Positions 33,373 to 48,710 are shown, counted from the stretch's first letter. The stretch is DNA of 64,000 bases from Solea solea (GCF_958295425.1 NC_081142.1:1051501-1115500); one strand, 5' to 3'. Numbers and translations: made by a program. The notes: a model not told the origin generated them from the sequence alone.

Positions 33373-36336
33373 TCTATTCTGTGTAGCTTATTGTAAGGCA
33401 GTGGTTAGTGTATGTGTGTCTGTGGTGACACAGATGTGTTTTCCATCCCGACCCACTGAGGGAAAGTGGAAGCGTAACAGCTACACTACTAACGGGACTT
33501 TAGGTTAGGGAATTAACCCTGGTTCTGTGCAACATGAATGAATTAGTGAGATATTTATTCTAATCTGGACTCAAAGTCGTCCTTTCAGAAAAGCTCTGCA
33601 GTGTTCCAGAAGTTACACACCGGAGCTTTAATCATCTGTCTCTATAATTGACCTTGAAATGACTTTGTTAAAGCAACTGAATTTTTTGGAGTGTGGCTGC
33701 ATGCTTTGTATTTCTCGCCCTTTTTTCGTTGAGAAATTGGTTGCGGATGCTTCACAGCTAAAATGTATAGCTTTAGTCAAGGCTGAAGTATTATCTTGAT
33801 ACAAGAAAGAGAGAGCGAGATATAGTGTATGGGTGTTTGCAACTGAACATATTATTTCTGTGATGAAGTGTGTGTTCATATCTCAGATGTCTCAGTAATT
33901 CTGTAGAGCTGTCAGGGGTGGAGGTGTTTTGTAGCCGTGCACTGTCAGCGAGGCCTTCAGGTACAGTGACGGAGAGCGTGGGTGGAACAAATGGCGTCTG
34001 TGGAAGGTTAATGATGTGTAGTGTTTGTAGCTTTGTATACAGTCAGAGGTCGTATGATTTAGCAGTTTGTCTCACATTGTCATTATCACTTAGTAATGAA
34101 AGTGGTGCATCATGACATTTTCCAGCAGCAGTAAACTGAAACAACAAGTTTACCTGATCTTTTTCTTTCTTTCTTTTTCTTCTGTTTGATCTTAGCAAAC
34201 AGAAGAATCCCCTTGGCTTCTGGCCTTGGTTTCTCTCTCCTTAAATACAAGTGCACACATATACTGTATCTCCTGTTGTTGATTCTCTTTAGCTTAAACA
34301 ATTTGACCAATTATCTTTCATTTATAATTATAGTTTTCTCTTTTAACGGCATTCATTCATTTGTTCTGCGTATGACAAGAAACGCTAAGCGCTCACTTGA
34401 CTTTTCCATTTTACTCATTTTCTTTCAATCAGTGACGTCGAGATAGAAGAGAAACCAACTGTCGTTTAAATGAACATTGAAGCTATTGTCTGTCCCTCTT
34501 CCCTATGTGATCCTAATGACCATAACACTATCACACAATATAGTTCAATAAAATAGAAACAAAAATGAATAAATGATGTCTTTTTAAATAGGTAAAGCTT
34601 ATATAAACACTTCTCATAAAGTTAGATTTTTCCCCTGCACTGATAATTCATTTTATCTGACCATGGCTCTGTACATGACTGTTTTAAGGATCATAATCTT
34701 TTATAATATCTCTAGTAAATGTGTCACCACTTCATCTGTAACAAAATTTAACAAAGCATAACAAATGAATAACTAATGGCGATGATGGAGATAAAAAAGC
34801 AAACCTCAGATCCCGTGTTTTGGTTTATCTGAAGCGACATGAAAACACAAAGAATCTTAGTTTCAGTTGATGAAAACATCATCATGAAAAAGATTCTCCA
34901 CTCCTGTCGATCATTTCTTCTTCTAAACTCTGACCTTTTTCCATTTCCTCGACAAGTTCATGCAGCAAACCCAGTGAGCTTATTATTTATTAATTCCAAA
35001 CCGTGCTTGAATAGCACTTTGTGCAACTTTTTCCTCTGTAACAGAATTAAATCTGATTTTGTAATCATTAGATTTTGGCATTTTGTTTGTATCCATAACT
35101 CTCACGACATCTGTGTCTCATTTGCTCTGCTGTCAGCCTTTGCACATCAACATTAGCTTTCTTATTGGATATGATCCCTGTAATCAGGTGTTCCAAAAAT
35201 AAAAGATTTGTCCAATTTCCTGCCACATCACTCTGGAACATTGTCTCCTCTCTGTTTTTCTCCCTGTCGACTCATTATCCTCCACTATAGTGTTCCTCCA
35301 TTACCTCGCTCGGCGAGTCTGACATCTCTACTGACGATTAAAATCACACAATCCTCCAGGTGTTTCAAAACCTACAAAAGCTGCTCATTTATGATTCCCT
35401 GCTTTACAGGCTTTCACATTTTAATGCTTCTCACCTCCCACAGAGGCTGCGGAGAGATCTTCAATTTTTATTTTTGTGCTAATTGGAGTCCAGAATAAGA
35501 GTGGCACCCTCAGTAAAACAATCCTTCCATCCAAATACTCCAATAAATGGAAAGATAAAAAGATAAACACAGTTTGGCACCTGCAAAATGATAGTGTCTA
35601 AAATCTATTTAGATTATATTGATGGTTTTTCTTTATTAATTATCCTCCTGTAGACTAACACAATTAAATAACATCAAATACCACAGGATTTTACAAATAC
35701 TACTCGAGTGATTTTCTTCTAACCTGGTGGGAGGGTGGGAAATGGCCTTAAGGAGAACCCATATCATGTTGGAGCAGATGGGATTAACAGCGCGGATTTA
35801 AATACAAGATTCAACACATGCAAACATTCTGAGAAAGTCTCTGATATCAGGTTCAAATTTCAGATCTGAGAAACAAACCCAATTTCACTGTTTCTTGGAT
35901 TGGAGGTTTGAAGCTCTCTGAGCACTTTACTCAGATTTACTCGAGTAGGAAGTGCTGGGTCTGGTACATTATACGCCTGTTGGTGTGAGTATAAGGAAAC
36001 ATCACATCTCTGAAAGCTGGCTCCGTTTTATCGCGAGGATTTACAATTAGTGAGCTGCTAAAGTGCAATTTCCTGCTCATAAACCTTTAAATATTTGACT
36101 TTACAAGTTGAGTAGCACCTGGATGCACCATTAGCTAGGTTTGTGAGGTGCGTCGTTCAGGGGATCTGGACGTAGTCATTTAGTCATTGACTTTATTATT
36201 GACATGGATCCTTTTCAGCGGCTGAAAACACGCTCGTTCTCCGGCAGTCGAGGCTACAACCTATACGAGTTCAGCTGGGAGTGAAGGATTTTTACTTTGT
36301 TGGCCTGGGAATGGATCGAAGGAGTGCAACACGAGT
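33373..36336. other. No gene seen; long repeat-poor stretch
   Basis: Nearly 3 kb without a recognisable repeat. 34960-35210 is AT-rich with TTATTAATTCC and GTAATCATTAGATT blocks, and 35200-35480 is pyrimidine-rich. Short frames only. Confidence 0.45.
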
Positions 36337-36607
36337 GTGTGTGTGTGTGTGTGAGATGAAATTGCAGTGGCCTTTATAGAGAAGAGTTAATTGTGTGATT
36401 GGGCAGCTCGGCTCCCTCCTGGATGGCTGTAAATTACGGATCCCCCGGCATATGTGCGGCTGCCGCTACACATACTTGACCTTCTCAAATAGTGGAGGCC
36501 AGATTGTGAGGAAGACTGTGAGAGAGAGGAAAAGGGAGATGTCTTATGCTTGCATGTGTCTCCCTCCCTCTCTCTCTCTCGCCGTGTGTGTGTGTGTGTG
36601 TGTGTGC
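36337..36607. other. Two short GT runs around a possible conserved non-coding stretch
   Basis: GT runs at 36337-36352 and 36586-36607. Between them 36380-36500 (GAGTTAATTGTGTGATTGGG, CTGTAAATTACGGATCCCCC, GGCATATGTGCGGCTGCCGC) is CpG-containing and repeat-free. It looks like a conserved regulatory stretch by composition, with no proof. Confidence 0.4.
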
Positions 36608-39284
36608 TGACAATTTGTTTAATGCTAAAGTGGACAGCTGGGCCGTCAGCTCTCTCTTTGGAGAGCTAAAAGCCTCTTTAATTTAGAGAGTTGGAGTGAG
36701 AGGGAGAAAAAAGAGGCAGACAAACAGAGAACGAGAGTGAGTGGGAGCAGAGAACAGTGTAGGCTGCACGGAGAGGAAGGAAATGAAATGAGACAGATGT
36801 TGATCTCCATTTCTGAGACCTGGACAAATACATACATGAATAGAAATGTACAGTACATAGAAATGACACACTGGAAACATGAGAATCTATCTCTGGCTGT
36901 TGAACTTTACGTTCTTTGTGTGTCTCTCTCTGTATGTTCTGTATCTATATCTAGCCATGCTCCAGTGCACTCACTGAGCTGTAAGCTTTCCTGACAACAC
37001 CTGCATGGCTTGTGTGCCATTGCACCTTAATATTCATGTATACACTATGCAGCACATATACATACAGTAGAAAATGAGCTGCATGTGTGTAAATGACCAA
37101 CATTTAAATCCTGAGCTAAACGTAATACCACTGTTGCTACGTTATTTAGAATATACGTGGAAACAAGCGAGAATGCACGTCTCCTATAAACATACACGCT
37201 TGCATTTCAAATGCCAAGAAGTAATAAAATATTAATAAATATTTTTTTTGACAGTGATGAAAATCACCCAAAAAATTTGTTTTTTTCTAATGTCATGGAC
37301 GACTATGACAAAAAAACAAGAACAAATATTGATCATTTATTTAGCAAAAATACAACGTGAATTATAAACTGGAATGTTATTTGGTAAATTGGTGGGATTA
37401 TATGTGCATGTGCGTGTTAAAAACAAACAAGAGCATGCAGAGTGGACGGATCTTTCCCGAGGCTTAAACCTACTGGCACCTGATTTTTTTTTACATTTTG
37501 ATCCACTGGATCCAGACGACTTTCTGGATCTGCACAGAACTCCGCCTGCTTCAAGCTTTTACCATCTTACATAAGCATGACAAAGTGCACCCTGGTCTGT
37601 TAGGATGGAACTGAGCTATACACATGTGAACTTGTTCAAAACAGGATTTTAAAGGTGACACCAAATCTGTAATCTGGATCAGATTTGGATTGGCTCCTGC
37701 ATACACATAGCAGATTTTGCGAACAGAAGGACAACCATGGAGATACACCAACAGCGATGAAAACATAAGCTCCTCGGTGGAGGTAACACAAGGCAAAGAG
37801 GTGCTGGCTCTGGAGGGAGTGATGTTGGGCTTAAATGATATGTAGCAACACTGGCACAGCTGCTGCTGATCACGCTACGACAACAATCAGAGAGAAACAG
37901 GCAGAGAACATACAGCCACTGACAGCAGCAGCAGCAGCAGCAGGGCGTTCACGGTACTGAATCTAAATCCTTGGAACAGTTGAGCCAGGACAGATCCACC
38001 TGTTGCATCCTTGAATTGATACAACTTCAAATGCAGCCTCTAACGGGAGGAGGCACACAGCTATTCTGTTCACCCGTTCATCTTCTTGTTCTGCTCCCTT
38101 CTTTATTCCTGACTTAATTCTAACAACCCTCATGGGTTTTCTTTTTCCTGAATATATGCATTACTGGTGTCACTCTTCCTTGAAGAACTAGTCTTTTCCA
38201 CACACTTGGAGAGTCGCTGCTACGGAGCGATGAGCGTAAACAAGTTGATTTCAAACAAGTCAAGTCAAGGTCAGGAGTTTGCTGGGAATAAAAAGAATCA
38301 GGGTTTTTTCGAGCCTCTGCTGGCACACGTGTGTGGTACAACACTGCAGCAGTAAAGCAAACACTCATGAAAGTAATTCCATGTGCATTTAATGTTGGAT
38401 ATCAACTCGCAGAATTCTTTTTTCATGCATCGTAAAAATATTTGTCTGTCTTCCGTCTCTCCCCTTCACTTTTCCTCCCTCCCTCCCTTTCACTCTCACA
38501 CTTCCATCTGCAAACTTAAACACCATCAAATATGTCTTTGAAGAAAAGTTCTGTCAAATAACTTCCAGAGAGTTCTCATTGAGAGAGCGCAACTTTGGAA
38601 ATTTCACAGCTCCCGACTTCAGTGGGCGGCCACTACAGCGTGCAGCAGTTCAGTTCAAGCCCTAATATGCTGCATTTGATGTGTATTTTGTAAAAAGATG
38701 TATTCTGAAATGTGTCAAAATGTGAGTAACTTTGTATTTATGTATGTGCATATTCTCATGACTGTGTGAGTGTGGCTGGCACGCGCTCGTGTTCCTGTTT
38801 GTTGGTGCAATGACTGCAATGTGAACCTCCGAATTATTCATCGTATTCCTCTGACGACACAACAGGGAGCCAGAATAAGACTATTTATACCACGGAGTCG
38901 CCATGCACTCCTTCACCGCTCTGCATTTCAACTCAATGTGGACTGACTGTAGAATTATCTGAAAATGAAAATTATACGCCACAAGCAACATCTCCAAATT
39001 CTTGTCCGCACCAGCTTCGTGGTACAATGATAGATGCCCTAAACCCTGCATCCAGAGTGCAGAGCCTCGTTTCCAAGTTTCCAATCAAGCAGCACAGTGC
39101 AGTTCACCTCGTGAGATCATGGTTGCACATGATCAGGCCTGCGATTCCACCAGAGGGTGTGTGGGCTGTAACAGCCACGTGTGCGAGCGTGACACAGTAA
39201 CAAAGGGCAACAATGGAGTGTTCTGTGGTTCAGCTACGATTCTCTGTCGGCCAGTCAACACACTGTAGTGGGCCTAGCTTCACC
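36608..39284. other. No gene seen; (CAG)6 near 37924
   Basis: Purine-rich at 36670-36790, then unique sequence. 38880-39180 is repeat-free and GC-balanced with TACCACGGAGTCGCCATGCA and may be conserved. Confidence 0.45.
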
Positions 39285-39408
39285 TGTTTAGGAGCAAGAC
39301 CCCAACAGAAGGGTGCCAAAACTGGGACGCTATAGATCGGTTCTTTTGGTACACATGGAAATGCAAATAATGTAATGTACTAAACTGAAATGCTTGGTGG
39401 AAACAGGT
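39285..39408 (-). mobile_element. MITE-like element fragment, relative of 9685-10049
   Basis: GAAGGGTGCCAAAACTGGGA, TTCTTTTGGTACACATGGAA and GGTGGAAACAGG correspond to the right end, the TTTGGTACAG decamers (antisense) and a GTTTCCA-type terminus of the 9.7-kb copy. Boundaries approximate. Confidence 0.5.
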
Positions 39409-41009
<1,601 letters not shown>

Positions 41010-41145
41010 CCTCTATTAAGAAACACACTGTTGAGCAGATAATGACACTGACACACTGAGTGGTTACAGAGAAAAACAGGAGGACTGTCAGCAGGAAGGA
41101 CATTCACTAAAGATGAAGCCCTGAAGTGGATGACAGACACATACT

Positions 41146-41285
41146 ACTGCCACTTTATTAGGTACATCTCACTGAAACCAATGCAGTCCAGTATCAACAT
41201 CCATACCATAATTCCTACATTCATGAATGTTATATTGTTTCATTAGGACGACCCTTTCATTTAAAACACCATCCTGTTTCTGATT
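41146..41285. mobile_element. Teleost dispersed repeat beginning CCACTTTATTAGGTACA
   Basis: GCCACTTTATTAGGTACATC, ACCAATGCAGTCCAGTATCA and CCTACATTCATGAATGTTAT form the start of a repeat I know from many teleost loci; the reverse end GTGTACCTAATAAGGTGACC appears at 16083. No coding capacity. Confidence 0.58.
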
Positions 41286-41562
41286 TTTGGCAGATGTTGG
41301 TATTTATTTCTATAGCTAATATACAGTACATGTCTAAATAACCCCATTCATTCCTGCATTTCTAATTTTAAAAAATACTGGTGGAAATTTGGTGTAAGAC
41401 TTAATATAAACTCAATACTGCAATTGTGAAGGAGTTTCTATGCAACTGAGGAGAGGCTGCAACAGGAGATGGAAAGGTGGATTGCTATCGTGTCAGCAGT
41501 AATGCAGGTGCTGTAAAAAAAAGCTTACAGTGACTGAATGAGTGAGACTGCTGATACAAAAC
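41286..41562. other. No gene seen
   Basis: AT-rich spacer before the LINE fragment. Confidence 0.5.
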
Positions 41563-41925
41563 TAAGTCTGCACCAGAAGGTGTCTGGGCTCAGCCTTGAA
41601 GACAGATTGAGGAGTTTGTACATTCTGAAGAGTGCCCGAGGTAGAGCTGCTACCACTTTGTGTCAAAAACAGGTTCAAGTATGCGAACAGGATGCCTCTG
41701 AGGTGCCTTTCGTTGGAGTTTTTACAGGCACACCCTATAGGAAAGGGATTTTGGAGCAGACCCAGAACTTGCTGGGGGGATTATATATCTCAATCCATCC
41801 TGAGAACACCTCAGGACCTCATGAGGGGCTGAAGAAGCACTGATGTGGAGAGTGGAGAAAGACGGACGTTTGCCCCACCGGCCTGACCTCAGTTAAGCAA
41901 AAGAAAATGCATTGATAAATTCCAA
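41563..41925 (+). mobile_element. LINE 3' fragment with readable reverse-transcriptase C-terminus
   Basis: The frame at 41538-41843 reads KLSLHQKVSGLSLEDRLRSL, which follows the C-terminal region of a common teleost LINE protein (a ...VAGLSLRDRVRS-type segment). Further along, GTAGAGCTGC, GATGCCTCTGAGG, AGGCACACCCTATAGGAA, GGAGCAGACCCAGAACTTGC, CCTGAGAACACCTCAGGACC and CCGGCCTGACCTCAGTTAAG keep the family's order, ending in GCAAAAGAAAATGCATTGAT. Frameshifts break the protein after the first part. 5' truncated, dead copy. Confidence 0.78.
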
Positions 41926-44362
41926 TTTCCATTATGACCAGGGCCATTTGCAGTCACTTATTTTCCTCCTGTCTACATCTATTGTGTTTAATACACAATA
42001 GATTGTGTGTGTACATTATGCTGATGTCAAAATGAGTTAAGCCACAGCTCCCGGAGATGGTATATATTTGTGTTTATTTCCATTAAGTATATAATCTGCA
42101 CAAACCAGAGACATCATTTGCTGACAGAAATAAATGAATTTCTACTGCACATGGCTGTGACTCCTTATTCATTGTTGTTAAGCTGGTAAACACAATGGCA
42201 ACAGCATCCTGCACCTCAACAACTGCAGCCTCAGAGTACATTATAGAAAACCAACATCCATGAGGCCATGATGAGACGTTAAAGTGTAGCAGGACAGACA
42301 GCAGGTGGAGAGAGACAAAATAAAATGTCCTAATACCTTTCCCATTAAGTATTTAAGATCCATCTTGCTCCTGTCAACTGTGACACAAAGTTTGGAGGAT
42401 GAAGACATTTGAGTTGATGAATGTCCTTCATCTGCCGTCAGTAAGTGAGATCAGGGAAAGTAATGGTGGCCAGGCTGTGTGATGACACCATCACAGGTGA
42501 CGGCTCGGCAAGCAGAGAGGCGTGTGAAGCATTGTGACGAGAACAACCACCTTGTCAAAGCAAGCAATTTGCTGTCGCTCTCTGTGCAGTCATGAGATTA
42601 AGGTTAAGCTGTGCCAGAAACCACTGTCAAAACAGGATCAGTGTGTGTGCTGCAATATAACAGCGTTATTTCTCAAACGACAGGTCCGGGCAGTCGCGAG
42701 ACCGATTCCTCCCCGCAGCCATCTTGTGGAAATCGATTCACCTTTCGCCTCCACATAAAAACACACATGGAAACATACACAAGTGTGCATGCAGACACAG
42801 ATGTAAAAAAATAAAAAGCCTCACAACTTGTGCCTCAGTGGAGGCACTTTGGTGAGAAGTTGGAGTGACATCAATTGCACTCAGATAAAAATGGATTTGG
42901 CCCCGGCTGTTGGCTCAGTAATACATTCTGATGCCACGGCGGCGGATGATTTATCAGGAGTTAAATCAGACGCCCCACTTTCAAACCCAAACACATATCA
43001 CAAACACGGAGGTGGCAAACGCTGCTCATGCATACAATCACACTGTGCTCGGTGTCATTTCTTTTCTTTCAAGTGTCTCATCACTCCTGCAGGACTTTAG
43101 GAATTTAAGATAAGTTGATGTAAGGTAAGAAAAATACAATATAAAAAAAACACACAAAGAAAAACAGGCCTTTTTTTCTGTTGTCTAGACTCTACATAGT
43201 TTAACACACAGCTTTTTATTTTAAAAACTATAGTTTATACTTTTAAACATGAACAAATGTCTGTTCAATTCAAACAGTGTTGACTAATGCTGGGATCAGC
43301 CTCCACACGCTCAGGCCAGTTTTCAAGCAGATTGGTCATGACCGGAACATTTCCAGTGTTGGACTCAATTACGGACGTCGCGAATAATGAACAGACATGA
43401 CGTGTAATAGAGCTGAAGGACAGATTTGGCATCTGGGACACAATAAGTTTAGCATATTAGAAATATGTTCTAGTTTCCTGCCGAATCCAACATCACCAAC
43501 AACGTGCTCCTATAAAGTCTGGTGACTCTTTTAAAGAGTTAACAGACAACGTTCATGTTCTGACTAGTTCAAAGTGTTGATATATAGTTAGCCTGAAGTA
43601 TCCAAGAACCTTTTGTTGTGCCACAATAAACATTCCTCACCACACACAACATAAACACATTTGTGTGTTTCACCATAAAACCAGCTTCTAATGACGTTAC
43701 GAGATAATGGAGGACAAGAGAGAGGCTGTAGAGGTAAACAACAATGTTTTCACACTGTAACTTTATAATGTAGCCGCAGGAGGAAAAGCAATAGTCTGAT
43801 GTCTAGACTGATGTGAAAATGGGTTGTGTTGTCATGGCAGTTTATGACAAGAAATCATTTCAAGCCAAAAAGTGATAATTTTCCACTGTGACTTTATCAA
43901 AGATTAAATATCAAATTCAAATGTTTACCTGTGAGAAGCCATGACAGATCATGTGATGTTTCATAGGACGCAAAACTGACGGTTCTTGCTAATATCAAGA
44001 TGTCCCAAACTGTCCCAAAATGAGTGCATAATAAAGAAGACAGTGGACAACGGTGCAGAGACGAGCTGCTCACCTGACAGACAGCACACGACTGTTAGTG
44101 GAAGCGCTTTCTTAGACTTTTATCCTTGTGAGACCCAGTCTGAGGTTTACACCTTCAGGGTAGCAAGTCTTTTTTTTCTATGGACAAAATGAGAAGAGTT
44201 CTGCTGCTCCTCACCACCTCCTGAGGCTCCTTCAGGGTTGGTCAGACCTCGTTAATGTCTGAAATGTTTGAAAACTTGAAGACAGCAGAGGGAAAAGAAT
44301 CAACTAAGAGCCCACATGACCGCTGATACACCAGGATAGCTACAGTATTTGACCTTATGTAA
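41926..44362. other. No gene seen; mostly unique sequence
   Basis: 42640-43060 is repeat-free and CpG-containing (ACGACAGGTCCGGGCAGTCG, GCCACGGCGGCGGATGATTT) and might be conserved. Short frames have no domains. Confidence 0.45.
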
Positions 44363-44581
44363 GGTGGCATGATGGTGCAGGGATTAGGACTGTTGGCTCA
44401 CAGTGCTGATTATTAAGACCAATCATCGTTGATGACACTGTGCGAGTTCATAGGTCATCGTGATGCTCGCAGTCTTGTGCTCGGATGTACACGCCAAAAA
44501 AAAGATTGTGGACGTGCTCCTGGGTTCTTCTTTCTGTCCCGTCATGAACTATCACATGACGGGTGGACGGATGGACGGATG
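44363..44581 (+). mobile_element. tRNA-derived SINE, decayed, with GGACGGATG tail
   Basis: Head GGTGGCATGATGGTGCAGGG, ATTAGGACTGTTGGCTCACA corresponds to the A-box side of a tRNA-like SINE head; CTGTGCGAGTTCATAGGTC and a GGACGGATGGACGGATG tail follow the order of the V-SINE-type family seen without its head at 29613-29912. The central part is badly decayed. A 9-bp-arm hairpin (CCCGTCATG/CATGACGGG, 44537-44562) lies near the tail. Confidence 0.62.
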
Positions 44582-45094
44582 TTGAACGGTGAGGGCAGTG
44601 CTGCATTGATCACAAATGAACAGTGGAGTTGATTTGGTCGAGGCTCAGGACTCGTAATCTAGATACTCAGCGGAGAGCCACAGTTTTCTAAACACTGTGT
44701 CTGGCGTCCATTTGACGCTCCAGTGGAGCCGCTGTTGGGCAGAACTTGAGTCACTGCTTTGTCCTGCGATGAAACACTTACGACTTTGGTCCCTAATTGC
44801 CCTAAAAATCTTTTACAGAGAAAAACAGAGGGGAAAAGATCAGAGGCGGATTGAACTCAGTGCAGTAAATACATCCTGGGGAAAAGTCTTCTTACGGCAA
44901 TTGTCTTCCATTATGTTGCATTACTACCTCCTTCTTATTCCTTCCTCACCACGGCAAAATATTATTATATTATTATATAATTACATCATGACTTAAATGA
45001 ATATATATTCACAGCTAATAGCACAGAGAGAAAAAACCTTGTTTTCTTCCACCTGCACTCCTCTACTTTTACCCCTTGAGGCTTTTGTGTGAAG

Positions 45095-45097
<3 letters not shown>
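44582..45097. other. No gene seen
   Basis: The + frame 44697-44996 has no recognised domain. Confidence 0.5.

Positions 45098-45155
<58 letters not shown>
45098..45155. repeat. (CA)29 microsatellite
   Basis: Perfect CA run, about 57 bp. Confidence 0.95.
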
Positions 45156-45158
<3 letters not shown>

Positions 45159-46624
45159 AGTTAACAAACTTGGAAGATTTCAGCACGAGGTGCTGAGTTG
45201 CAACGCTGGTCAATGCCACGCTGACTTTGCTAAGGCAGCCAATCAAATCAAGCAAGAGGCAGGCGTTTGCAAATTTATCACTTTCTCTTTTGATGCAAGT
45301 AGACGGGACAAAGGCAAACAAAGACGTGAATGTCTTACCCCCCGCTGGCTTTTCTAGATTGTTTTTGATCACATGCATCTTGACCCCTAAGTTTGCATTA
45401 TTTAAGTTTTGCTACATTTGGACTCTTGCATTTAAAACAAACAGTAAGGAAAACACTTGTTAAGGAAACTACCAAACTTCATTTGGGGTAAAGCCGATTG
45501 ACACAGGGTATTTCTGGACTTGAAAAGACAGTCGAGGTTGAGGGACACATGAGGCAGGACTGGGAGTGAATAAGAGAAAATGGTAAATGAGGGAGTTCAG
45601 ATTTGATGCTCAGAGAGATCGGCACAGAGAAACCTGGTCTCTCTGGAGAAAAGATGTCCCACAAAACAAAAGAAAGCACCTGTGTGTTTGTCCACACACG
45701 TCTCACTCTCTGTCTCTCCGTGTGTCCTTCCCACATGGACATGATACCAGGTGGTCTGGCTCTGCATCTGATTTGGGCATTGTGGTGAACTCAGACGTTG
45801 GAGGACTCAGCAGGGCATCAGAGAAGTAAGGATGAGGACTCACTTCAGACTGCAGAGACAGAACATGTGTCATGTGACTAAAAGAGGAGGGACAGATATA
45901 GACCAAAATAACATATATGGAAATCTTCTGAGATACGTTTAAAAGCCACTGATATTAAATCATATCAACAGTCATTGATATGATGCTCAGATGAAGGCCT
46001 TAATGACTGAAATGATATGACTCAATAACCATGAAATATGAGAGGGTTTTTAACTGACTGCCCTCAGATGTTTTTTTGTATTTTACTTGTATTTAGATTT
46101 TCTGAATTCCCACACTGAAGGACACCAGAGGGACATTATTTACAACATCAGAGTAGCACTCCTGGCTGATGATTGTTGTTGTTGTTGTTTATGTAGAAAA
46201 AACAAAAAAAGAAAAAACTTTGAAAAATTGTCAGCTCCACTTCAGACAGTGACTTCCAGTCTTTGGGGGCAGATGTTTGAAGAGAGGGCAAATGAAATGA
46301 GGGTGTGATGTATCAGCTGCACTTTGTCAAACTGTTATTCACACTGGCTTTAAAGCCTGATATGAAAACACTCTTCAGCATCCAAACCTGCAGATTTTGC
46401 ACAAATGAACTCTTTTATTCTGACAGCAGATTGTGTCAGATTAAGACTAAAAAGTAGATTGGAACAACACAGGTACTTGCGTGTGGTAATATTAAACTTT
46501 TTTTCCCCCCTTTGTTTGGGTGACGTGCCAAGCTGCTCTCACTGCAGTCACAGTGTGAGATAATGCTTGTGGCAAAGGGCCACGACTTTTTACGTAATGC
46601 TCTATAGAGAGGCAAGAGGCTGGA
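45156..46624. other. No gene seen
   Basis: Unique sequence; (TTG)5 at about 46166-46181. A small inverted repeat ATCATATCAA/TTGATATGAT lies at about 45958-45983. Confidence 0.5.
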
Positions 46625-46651
46625 GTGTGTGTGTGTGTGTGTGTGTGTGTG
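46625..46651. repeat. (GT)13 microsatellite
   Basis: Perfect GT run. Confidence 0.9.
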
Positions 46652-47428
46652 TTAATGCAATCTGCATGGAGCTGAGAAGTAGAAGGCACTCCTCAGGGTC
46701 AAACATAAACACAGGATGAGTTTGAGCTACTGTGCAGGGATAATATTACCCCTCTCCATGTCAAACACATAGGCTGAAGCTCTCAAGTGCTATATACTTG
46801 TGCTGAAGTACAAAATATGGATACAATGGCTGCTTTGTGCTGCTTATATTATGACAGAGCACAGAGATTCACAGCACCCAGTGCTTATATAAATATAATG
46901 TGCTCATGCCTTTTAGTTCCTCCAGGTTGGGGAGCTGTTCATGACTGAGCTAAGTAATAGTACCATGAATATACAAAACTTCACCTGTTAACACTGAAGT
47001 GCTGTGCTAGCAGTTGGCAGTAATTGAGTTGGTGAACAAATTGTTTAATGCATGAGTCGCTGCACTCAGAAAACCACTGAGCTGTGAGGCTTCCTGGTCT
47101 ATAGATCCTGGACAGAACCGCCGATTACAGGCCACAGGGCCCGAGGGTGAGGTCAAACCGGAAGTACCCGTTTGCAGCCTTTGCCGTGGTTTCACAACGA
47201 CGTGCACGAGAGTAATTCCAAAAAAGAGATTCTCGGCCTAAAACATAATCCGCTTTTCCCAAAGATCAACAACCCACAAACACTCACTAACACCTGGATT
47301 TTGTCTGCAGTGGGAGTGGACGAGGAGTGCCCTCATTGTAGGTGTTTTTAGATCCCTTCTGAAAACGTGCAGTGCATCTTTTCTTTGGCTTTTATCATCA
47401 CACTATTTACTATGTGTACATATACAGT
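46652..47428. other. No gene seen; possible conserved stretch 47000-47220
   Basis: 47000-47220 is GC-balanced and repeat-free (GTCTATAGATCCTGGACAGA, AACCGGAAGTACCCGTTTGC includes an ETS-type CCGGAAGT core). No frame of note. Confidence 0.4.
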
Positions 47429-47449
47429 ATGTGTGTGTGTGTGTGTGTG
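47429..47449. repeat. (GT)10 microsatellite
   Basis: Perfect GT run. Confidence 0.88.
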
Positions 47450-47585
47450 CAATGTATGTATACACAATGAATATAAAGAATGAATTAATATAACATGATG
47501 AAGATCACCTCACTGGCAGCTGTGCCTCAGCCACATGTGTTGTGTTTAAAGGAAGAAGAGGTCGCGGTGGGCCGCATGTAATACA

Positions 47586-47650
47586 ATATGATATGATATG
47601 ATATATATACCTTTATTGTCCCACAGTGGGGACATTCCCAGTGTTACAGC
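47586..47650 (-). mobile_element. Retroelement tail (CACTGTGGGACAATAAAGG), antisense
   Basis: Minus strand: CACTGGGAATGTCCCCACTG, TGGGACAATAAAGGTATATA, then repeated ATATC units (ATCATATCATATCAT). Same tail type as 26855-26985, opposite orientation; the ATGATATGATATG run is the expected simple-repeat end. Confidence 0.75.
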
Positions 47651-48554
47651 AGCAAAGAGACAGTCACACAGACAAGGAACAGAAACCCAGGTGTACGAGG
47701 TGTACGGTGGAGCATAGAATTGGATTGGAGTTGTGAATTCATGGATTGGGGTCCACATGTGGGATTAACTGTGTCTGTAACACTGACACTCTGATTTTCT
47801 CTGACTGTCGCTCAGTCAACGGTCTTTTTCCCAAAGTCTGATTATATTCCAGATTTTTTTAAACTGCATCTGCCACAAAACCATCATCAGCTGTGTTACA
47901 AGTGTCTCTCTCTCTCTCAGAGTGAGCACATTATGAAGAGAACATACTTATTTCTCTGCTGTAAGCACCACAGACGTTCCTTTCAATCTCCCATCACTGA
48001 TGCCTCGTCTATTGATAGGAGAGCAGTGATGCTGGCGCTGCACTTATTTATGAGATACAAAAAAGTGACCTTGTTCATATTGGTGAGAATGGAAGGCTGC
48101 CGCACTTGAAGCACTACACGTCCTTCTTAATGTCACTCTTTACATCTGTGGAGGGCTCATTTTCCACAGAGACGCTCAGTCCCTGACACACAACTCCTGC
48201 GGTGCAATTTGATGCCTACAAGGACCATAAAACACAACCCTGCCACTTAATAAATATACAACCACATGATCATGTACACACACACAAAGAGGATACATGG
48301 GAGAGATTATTCAGTTGAGATGGATTACTCTGTCATCGCATTTTCATTTATGCTCCTCCTCCTTTCCTCTTCCCCTTCTCCTCTTTCATTTCATCTCACT
48401 ATTTCATCCCTGCTTCTCCTCCTCCACTCTCTTTTTAAAACACACCAACACACACCGACGGCCCTCTGACCGTTCTGTCAGTCGCTCTCATTCTCTCTCT
48501 TTCCATATCACTTTCATACTAACAAAATCCAATTTATCACAGACCTCTGGTTGC

Positions 48555-48556
<2 letters not shown>
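47651..48556. other. No gene seen
   Basis: Unique sequence; a pyrimidine-rich stretch at 48350-48430. Confidence 0.5.
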
Positions 48557-48586
<30 letters not shown>

Positions 48587-48710
48587 CTCTTCTGAGAGGG
48601 TGTGCACATGCCTTCATAATAAATGTATGACTATGCAAGTACATGAGATGCTTGCACAGAGGGGTGTGTGTGTGCGTGTGTGTGTGTGTGTGCGTGTGTG
48701 TGTGTGTGAG
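48557..48710. repeat. Two GT arrays separated by unique sequence
   Basis: GT runs at 48557-48586 and 48662-48710, the second with two GCGTG interruptions. Confidence 0.92.
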
